A DNA stretch of 64,000 nucleotides, from contig CAZIPN010000003.1 of NCBI GenBank assembly GCA_964541225.1, forward strand, positions 1 to 64,000, given 5' to 3'. Origin of the DNA: CAZIPN01 sp964541225 (GTDB taxonomy: Bacteria > Actinomycetota > Coriobacteriia > Anaerosomatales > JAAXUF01). Position 1 is the first letter of the stretch; each line of letters begins with the position of its first letter. Under the pieces are notes generated by a model. That model saw only the letters and a list, made by a program, of their open reading frames with translations. It searched no databases and was not told where the DNA came from. Below, piece after piece: positions 58,631-64,000 of this stretch. The position numbers were made by a program, and so were the translations under genes.

Positions 58631-58809
58631 CAGAAGTCCTCGTCGATCGAAGGCGGATTGGCTTCGCAGAGTATACGCGAACAGCCCGACTGCGGCTGGC
58701 CACTCTCCTCAGCGCAGACGCCTGGTCTCGCGAGACGTCATCCCCGACCTGCCGAACGTCCCCGGCCTGGCTGCAGCCGCACAAGCAAGCGCGCGCGAAG
58801 AGCAGCGCT

Positions 58810-60120
58810 CTACCTGCCGAGAACCTGCCGGATCTTGGCAACCGCCTCGCCAAGCGACACGCGCGCTTCGGCCTTGGTGACCATGTCGCGCAGCGTCGCC
58901 TCCCCTGCCGCATACTCGTCGGGCCCGATCACAAGCACCAGTCGGGCGCCCAACTTGTCGGCCTGCTTGAACTGCGACTTCAGCGTTCGTCCCTGATGAT
59001 CGATCTCGGCGGCGATACCGGCATCTCGCAACTCGGCAGTGAGCTTGAAGGCGGCTGCCGCAAGCTGGATCGCCGCACTCGGATCGCCCACCGCCCGATC
59101 ATCTACGCGCGCAACGTAGACGTCCGCTCGCGAGGGCAGCTCCGGCTCGGCCCCGGCAGCTTCCATCGCCAGAAGCGTACGCTCGAACCCGAGCGCGAAT
59201 CCGAGCCCCGGTGTGGCCGGTCCGCCGTACTCCTGCATCAAGCGGTCGTAGCGCCCACCGCCGCCGATGGCGTTCTGACTGCCGAGTCCCGCGTCGACCT
59301 GCACCTCAAAGACGGTGCGCGTGTAGTAGTCGAGTCCGCGCACAAGCGAAGGGTCCTCCACGTAGGGCAGCCCAAGATCGTCCAAGTGGACCTTGACCGC
59401 CGAGTAGTGCTCGGCGCATTCGTCGCACAGCTCATCGCGAAGAAGCGGTGCGCCCGCCATCACCTCTCGGCAACCCGGCCTCTTGCAGTCGAACGCACGC
59501 AGAGGGTTGGTATCGGCTCGACGATTGCACTCGTCGCATAGCGATTCGGAGTGCGCGTGGATGTAGGCTGCGACCTTGTCGCGATACGCAGGACGACACC
59601 TCTCGTCGCCCATCGAGTTCAGGAGCAGCCGCATGGAATCGGCCGGGATTCCGCACGCCTCGAAGAAGCGCCATAGAAGCGCGATCATCTCGGCATCCGC
59701 GCTTGGCTCGGCCGCGCCGAGAAGCTCAGCGCCGATCTGCCAGAACTGGCGCATCCGACCCTTCTGGGGCCGTTCGTAGCGAAACATCGGACCCGCGTAG
59801 TAGAGCTTGGCGACTGCACCATTGGCGGCCAGGCTGTGCTCGAGCGCAGCGCGAACGACGCTTGCGGTCCCTTCGGGTCGCAGCGTGAGCGAGCGCCCGG
59901 CTTTGTCCTCGAAGGTGTACATCTCCTTGGAAACGATGTCGGTCGCCTCGCCGATGCCGCGCGTGAATACCTCGGTGTGCTCGAAGAGCGGCGTGTAGAT
60001 GGGCTGGTATCCGTATCGCCCGAAGAGCTCCGCAGCTGTGCGCAACAGGTGCTCCCACACCAACGCTGTTGCGGGAAGCATGTCTGCGGTGCCTTTGGGA
60101 GCGCGGGCATCGAAACTCAC
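58810..60120 (-). CDS. hisS: Histidyl-tRNA synthetase
   Basis: 436 residues. Motif 2 RYERPQKGRMRQFWQ, HisA motif LVRGLDYYTRTVFEV and motif 3 GLGFALGFERTLLAM. The GTG at 60120 (VSFDARAPKGTADML) gives the family start; the frame continues upstream without support. A 178-nt gap to aspS contains only a palindrome GTCTCGCGAGAC (58725-58736) and a possible -10 (TATACT, 58675-58670). Confidence 0.96.
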   Translation of the reverse strand: MSFDARAPKGTADMLPATALVWEHLLRTAAELFGRYGYQPIYTPLFEHTEVFTRGIGEATDIVSKEMYTFEDKAGRSLTLRPEGTASVVRAALEHSLAANGAVAKLYYAGPMFRYERPQKGRMRQFWQIGAELLGAAEPSADAEMIALLWRFFEACGIPADSMRLLLNSMGDERCRPAYRDKVAAYIHAHSESLCDECNRRADTNPLRAFDCKRPGCREVMAGAPLLRDELCDECAEHYSAVKVHLDDLGLPYVEDPSLVRGLDYYTRTVFEVQVDAGLGSQNAIGGGGRYDRLMQEYGGPATPGLGFALGFERTLLAMEAAGAEPELPSRADVYVARVDDRAVGDPSAAIQLAAAAFKLTAELRDAGIAAEIDHQGRTLKSQFKQADKLGARLVLVIGPDEYAAGEATLRDMVTKAEARVSLGEAVAKIRQVLGR

Positions 60121-60200
60121 GGAGTGTGGCCTTTCGGGAGTTGTTCTGGCAGGGCGCCAGTGTACCGCGAGGCAGGCGGGCACGGCGAGCAGACCGCGAG

Positions 60201-62885
60201 TCAGTACCACCAGGTGTACGTCTGCCCAGCGACGCTTGGTGTGATCCACATGCCGTAGGCACTGGCCTTCTCAACCACGTTGCCACCCGCGTCGTCAAGT
60301 TCACGTGAGTCGCACCACACCTGATACTGCTGCCCTATCGGAACGCGCACGTTCCAGTCGACAGCTCCCGGCGTGTCGCCGGCAAGGCTCGTGCTCGCGA
60401 TCGACGCGCCGCTGGAGTCCAGGACGCTGAGTTGAGCCTTGGCTAGGCCCGTGGGCTCCCAGCGAAACGCGAGCGTGGCTTCAGTGTCCGCAGCCACTGT
60501 GAAGGTCGCGGTTTCGATCTGCTCGATGTTGCCCGCATTGTCTACCGACCAATACTCAAGCGTGTGCGTTGTCGCAGAGCTCACCGGCGGGGGCACCACC
60601 ACGCTCGTGCTTTCGAGCGCCGCAGCGCCATCAAGCCGATAGTACGTCGCATTCACACCCGATCCGCCCGGGTTGTCCACTGCGACAAACGCGATGGTCG
60701 CCGTGCCAACATACGAGCTGAGCGCGTCGGTGACGGTGCTCGGCGCGGTCGCGTCCACTCCGGTGAGCATGCTCGCGGGCTGCACGACGGCACTGCCTGC
60801 GGTCGCGATCTGAGCATGGGGATCCCCGCCGCCATGGCAGTCCGTGCAGTCCTTCGTGGTGGGAACGCCGTCCGCATGGCACACGGCGCAGCTTGTGCGG
60901 ACCGTGCTGGTGCTCTCGCTCGCGAGGACCACCTGTGCGGTTGATGTCGCGTCCACGTGCATGGACGCCAGGTCGCCCGAATGGCAGCCCGAGCCGCTCG
61001 TGCAACTTGAGTTGTCGCCGAGGGGCGTGTGTGCCACGTCGATGTTGGCGTGCATCGGCGAAGTCGACGTCAGCGTGTGGCATCCAGCCTGCGCGCATGT
61101 GGTCGGATCAAGTGCCGTCACTGTGTCGGCTGGCGACGGGTGGCACTCCGCACACCCGGCATCCGCTCCGGCTGAGCTGGACTTCGCATGCTCCGTAGCA
61201 AGATCCACTGCGTGGCAGTCTGCACACGAATACGGACCATAGGTGGTCCCGTCGATGGATAGGGTGCTCGACAAGGGACTGAGTGTGTGGTCCGGTCCGG
61301 AGTATGAGTCGGCAGGATTGTGGACGTTGTGTCCGCCCGCGTCGTAGCTGTCACCATGACACGCGTAGCATGAGGTCGCGTCGCCCTTCTCGTGGCCAAT
61401 CGTCGCCGATAGCTTCAGCGCACCTCCGCTTCTCGAAATCCCTTCGACCGTCGCGGTCGCCGACACGGGAGTGTAGGTCGTGTCTGTGCTGCTCCACCCC
61501 TCGCCGGTGTCAGCCGTCGTATGGCATGTCAGACAGAACTCGCGAACTCCCGCATCCGTGCTGGTTTCCAAGCTCGCACCGAGCTCATCTGAAAGCATCG
61601 AGCTGTTTGCGCGAGTCGAACCATGTGGGTTGTGGCAGTCGTAGCACGGCAGCGGAGAGCCGACCGGCAGAGTCCCCCCCGCAGTGACGATCCGGTGGCC
61701 TGCCGAGCTATCGGCTCCCGTGGCGAAGCGCTTGATATCGACGGTGGGGGTCGCGAACCCACTCGGCGTGACACCGCCGTGACACGCGAAACAGGAAGCA
61801 GCGTACGTACCGTCGGCCTGATCGGACGCGAGTGTCGATGGGGTTGGCGGACGGTAGGCCGCCTTCAAGCCGTCGTACTTGTTGGGCCCGCGGTGCGCCG
61901 CATGACAGTACAAGCAGTCACCCTCGGCACGCTTGACCGAAGCACCTGTCTCAACCGTCTGAGTCGATTCCGGGATCAGGCGATGTGCATTCGATGTGCT
62001 GGCATAGGCGTCTGGTCCGAGCCACGTCCCAGACACCGGATATCCGCTCGCATCACGCGACGGAGCGTCAGCGGAGGGGTAGTCGCTGCCGAACGCAGTG
62101 TTGGTGGCATCGTGGCAGGTTTCGCACCAGGCGGGGCCTGCCGCCGAGACAGTTGCGCTGCTGACATAGGCGGCCGACAGCATCGGGTTGTCGGCAGCTG
62201 AACCGTGCACCTGATGGCAGCTCGCGCAATCTTGGATAGATGACCCGGTGGTGCGCGACTCATCCATCGAGTGCCCGCTCGACAACCCGAAGGAGTCCAC
62301 TGTGCCGGTCATGACATTTGCGGCGCCCCAAACCTTGCCGTCGTGGCAACCACGACACAGCGCGGTCGGATCGGGACTGCTTGATGAAAGCTCCGGCCTT
62401 CCAAGCATCACCGTCGAACCATCGTGGGAAGTGTGGCACTCGACGCACACCGTCGAGTCCTTGCTCTCGTCAACGTGTGGCGTCGCTCCCCAGCTTGAGG
62501 TCACGGGACCACACTGCGCATAGGCGGTTTGATGCCCGTCCGCCAAGACGGCGGTCACGCGGAAGTGGTAGGCCATGCCGGCCAGGCCATCTACGAAATC
62601 GTAGTGGGTCACATTGGAAAGGCCAACGTAGCGATACGGTCCCTCGACGCTTGTCGCCTCGAAGATGAAGTAGCCCTTCGGCGAGACACCGCTCGGCTTG
62701 GTCCAGGACAGCGAGGCGATGATCGGTTGTGTTCCCTGGGTGGCAACCAAGTCGGACGGAGCATCCCCGTTCGCGGCAAAGACGAGTTTCGGTACGGCAA
62801 GAGCGGCGAGTGCGACAACGCATGCGGCCGCTGCCACAAGAGTTCTACGTGCGCCGATTCTCACGTTTGCGATCCGTCGGACCAA
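60201..62885 (-). CDS. Exported multiheme c-type cytochrome with fibronectin-like start
   Basis: 894 residues. Signal peptide (about 1-38, ending VFAAN), then a fibronectin type III-like domain (about 43-120; LSWTKPSGVSPKGYFIFEA), then a long heme region with 13 CxxCH motifs (for example CVECH, CRGCH, CASCH, CETCH, CLYCH, CYDCH) plus CAQAGCH and CTSGSGCH, which are CX4CH and CX5CH variants, so up to 15 hemes. The C-terminal 200 residues are heme-free beta-rich. No membrane anchor. TTG at 62885 follows GAGAGGG. An extracellular electron carrier is the natural inference; redox partner genes are not in the window. Confidence 0.92.
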   Translation of the reverse strand: MVRRIANVRIGARRTLVAAAACVVALAALAVPKLVFAANGDAPSDLVATQGTQPIIASLSWTKPSGVSPKGYFIFEATSVEGPYRYVGLSNVTHYDFVDGLAGMAYHFRVTAVLADGHQTAYAQCGPVTSSWGATPHVDESKDSTVCVECHTSHDGSTVMLGRPELSSSSPDPTALCRGCHDGKVWGAANVMTGTVDSFGLSSGHSMDESRTTGSSIQDCASCHQVHGSAADNPMLSAAYVSSATVSAAGPAWCETCHDATNTAFGSDYPSADAPSRDASGYPVSGTWLGPDAYASTSNAHRLIPESTQTVETGASVKRAEGDCLYCHAAHRGPNKYDGLKAAYRPPTPSTLASDQADGTYAASCFACHGGVTPSGFATPTVDIKRFATGADSSAGHRIVTAGGTLPVGSPLPCYDCHNPHGSTRANSSMLSDELGASLETSTDAGVREFCLTCHTTADTGEGWSSTDTTYTPVSATATVEGISRSGGALKLSATIGHEKGDATSCYACHGDSYDAGGHNVHNPADSYSGPDHTLSPLSSTLSIDGTTYGPYSCADCHAVDLATEHAKSSSAGADAGCAECHPSPADTVTALDPTTCAQAGCHTLTSTSPMHANIDVAHTPLGDNSSCTSGSGCHSGDLASMHVDATSTAQVVLASESTSTVRTSCAVCHADGVPTTKDCTDCHGGGDPHAQIATAGSAVVQPASMLTGVDATAPSTVTDALSSYVGTATIAFVAVDNPGGSGVNATYYRLDGAAALESTSVVVPPPVSSATTHTLEYWSVDNAGNIEQIETATFTVAADTEATLAFRWEPTGLAKAQLSVLDSSGASIASTSLAGDTPGAVDWNVRVPIGQQYQVWCDSRELDDAGGNVVEKASAYGMWITPSVAGQTYTWWY

Positions 62886-62963
62886 GCGTTGCCCTCTCCC
62901 ATGTGCTCCCGACGCGACGTCTGCCAGAAGTTCTTGTGCGATGCCGGCCAGGGAAAAGACCCT

Positions 62964-62993
62964 CTCTCTAGAGAGGATGACGCGATTATATCA
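62964..62993 (-). promoter_or_regulatory. Promoter and palindrome for the cytochrome gene
   Basis: Minus strand TGATATAAT at 62993-62985: extended -10 with consensus hexamer, about 100 nt before the TTG. Just downstream is a 12-bp palindrome CTCTCTAGAGAG (62964-62975), in the 5' leader and a possible operator. Confidence 0.6.
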
Positions 62994-63048
62994 CCGAAAT
63001 AGTCTCAATATGTCGCGCATTCATGGAGAACTAGAGTGTTTCAGTCGC

Positions 63049-63087
63049 AAAAAGCTTGCCCATACGCGAACGTGCCTGAGGGCAAGC
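63049..63087 (-). terminator. Rho-independent terminator after the relA/hydrolase genes
   Basis: Minus strand GCTTGCCC (63087-63080), 18-nt loop, GGGCAAGC (63061-63054), then TTTTT (63053-63049). Perfect 8-bp stem with U-tract, 19 nt after the hydrolase stop. Confidence 0.8.
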
Positions 63088-63105
63088 CTTCGTGCGAACG
63101 CGACC

Positions 63106-63744
63106 CTACGCGCGAGGAAAGAACGGATTCAGCTGCCGCTCTCGACCGATCGTCGTGTCAGGGCCATGGCCCGGATGCACGATCGTGTCGGCAGGCAGCC
63201 CGACCAGCTTGCTCGAGATCGACGTCGACAGCGCCCTTCCGTCGCCTCCGGGCAGATCGGTGCGCCCTACGCTGCCCGCGAACAGCGTGTCGCCCGAGAA
63301 CAGTCGCGGCGGTGCCCCCGTGGGTTCCTCGGCGAACAGACAGATGCTGCCAGGAGTATGGCCGGGCGTGTGCAAGACCGTGAGTCGGAGCTGACCCGCC
63401 TCAAGGTGGTCGCCATCGTGCAGGAGGTGATCCGGTTGAGGTGCCGTCTCGTCAAACCCGAACATCGCCCCGCCTGTTGCAACTGGATCGCCGAGATCGG
63501 CAGAGTCATCGGCATGCGCGTACAGGGGAGCATCGGTAGCAGCCTTCAACTCCCGCACCGCACCGATATGATCGAAGTGCTTGTGCGTCAGAACGATGGC
63601 CGCGAGGCGTCGCTCCCCTACTGCGTCGAGAATGGCCGAGGCGTCGGCGGCCGGGTCCAGCACCACGGCAGGCCCTCCCACATCGTCCCTGACGATCCAG
63701 CAGTTGGCCTCAAGCGGACCCAACACGAGGCGTTGTACGAACAT
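63106..63744 (-). CDS. Metallo-beta-lactamase-fold hydrolase (glyoxalase II-like)
   Basis: 212 residues with THKHFDHIGA (HxHxDH), LHTPGHTPGSICLF, SGDTLFAGSVGRTDL and HPGHGPDT: all metal ligands of the YcbL/glyoxalase II group are present. Start codon overlaps the relA stop by one base (TGATG). Typically follows relA-dtd in Gram-positive genomes; dtd is missing here. Substrate not certain. Confidence 0.93.
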   Translation of the reverse strand: MFVQRLVLGPLEANCWIVRDDVGGPAVVLDPAADASAILDAVGERRLAAIVLTHKHFDHIGAVRELKAATDAPLYAHADDSADLGDPVATGGAMFGFDETAPQPDHLLHDGDHLEAGQLRLTVLHTPGHTPGSICLFAEEPTGAPPRLFSGDTLFAGSVGRTDLPGGDGRALSTSISSKLVGLPADTIVHPGHGPDTTIGRERQLNPFFPRA

Positions 63745-64000
63745 CAGGTTTCACTCCCGCGTTTCTGACCCGCCTCGCCGGGCATCATTCGGCGAGCCTC
63801 GAACACACCTTCAACCCCACGCATTTCGCGCAGTATGCCGTCGAGCCTCGACAGGTCCCCTAGCTCGAACAAGAAGCGCATGTCCACAAGACCGTCCCTG
63901 TGAGTTGTGGTGGAGGACGCCAGGATGTTCACTCCCTGTTCGGCAAGTGCAGATGTCACATCCTGCAGAAGACGCAGCCTGTCCATGGCTTCAACGAAGA
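63744..64000 (-). CDS. relA: RelA/SpoT family (p)ppGpp synthetase/hydrolase, C-terminal end
   Basis: The last 85 residues of a gene that continues beyond the right edge. RLRLLQDVTSALAEQGVNIL and the following strands match the C-terminal ACT domain of RelA/SpoT, which senses the ribosome or amino acids. The frame stays open to position 64000 (residues FVEAMDR before the first ATG), so that ATG at 63986 is internal. The rest cannot be seen. Confidence 0.85.
   Translation of the reverse strand, partial: FVEAMDRLRLLQDVTSALAEQGVNILASSTTTHRDGLVDMRFLFELGDLSRLDGILREMRGVEGVFEARRMMPGEAGQKRGSET

Noticed and set aside
58631..58809. T-box leader before aspS
   Set aside because: The gap is 178 nt and no T-box sequence (such as TGGNACCGCG) is visible; only a small palindrome.
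57032..58996. A 654-residue plus-strand open frame
   Set aside because: Antisense shadow of aspS and the start of the aspS-hisS gap; no recognisable family.
63744..63986. A separate 80-residue ACT-domain protein
   Set aside because: The frame stays open to the window edge with RelA-like residues before the ATG, so it is the end of relA.

Overview
The window carries about 60 protein-coding genes on high-GC DNA. All but two (murJ and a glycosyltransferase) lie on the minus strand. No rRNA, tRNA, insertion sequence, prophage or CRISPR array was seen. The gene order mixes two conserved layouts. Actinobacterial: tlyA-nadK-recN-steA-steB close to pyrG, as in mycobacteria. Broadly Gram-positive: pepQ-efp-acc-accC-asp23-nusB-xseB-dxs-tlyA. 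With a complete type IV pilus (T4P) set that lacks a PilQ secretin and a large multiheme cytochrome c, this suggests a monoderm, probably anaerobic member of the Actinomycetota, most like the class Coriobacteriia. That placement is inferred from synteny and gene content; no database search was possible.

Layout. 1-8.3 kb: cell envelope and division (start of pyrG, a MraY-like membrane transferase, a large membrane protein with an alkaline-phosphatase-like ectodomain, plus-strand murJ and GT2, then steB and steA). 8.4-20.1 kb: a housekeeping run read from pepQ and efp down to recN, in which the accB position is held by a fused carboxyltransferase-biotin carrier protein. 20.1-24.1 kb: three pilin-like genes. 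24.2-27.4 kb: aroC-aroK-aroB-aroQ. 27.5-36.1 kb: the pilus core (pilM, N, O, a PilP-like gene, two pilins, pilD, pilC, pilB). 36.2-41.1 kb: a regulatory cassette of Roadblock/LC7 protein, DUF4388 protein, Ras-like GTPase and Pro/Ala-rich membrane protein. 41.3-47.4 kb: a second pilB, aroE, yqeG, an ABC exporter and a Fur-family regulator. 47.6-60.1 kb: mltG, ruvX, alaS, an AI-2E-type permease, a SigB/SigF-like sigma factor with its anti-sigma factor, rarA, a lipoprotein, 6S RNA, aspS and hisS. 60.2-64 kb: the multiheme cytochrome, a metallo-beta-lactamase-fold hydrolase and the 3' end of relA.

How the parts fit. The pilus genes are split by shikimate genes but appear to share control. An identical 16-bp palindrome (TGTGAC-N4-GTCACG, CRP/FNR-like) lies upstream of the pseudopilin operon, upstream of pilM and upstream of the major pilin gene. 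The Roadblock/GTPase cassette sits between the two pilus ATPase genes, and its DUF4388 protein carries a tandem motif like the c-di-GMP-binding MshEN region of PilB ATPases. This makes a plausible polarity and second-messenger control unit for the pilus. Outside the pilus locus, the clearest feature beyond the protein-coding genes is a 6S RNA downstream of aspS, with a canonical promoter and a 22-bp closing stem.
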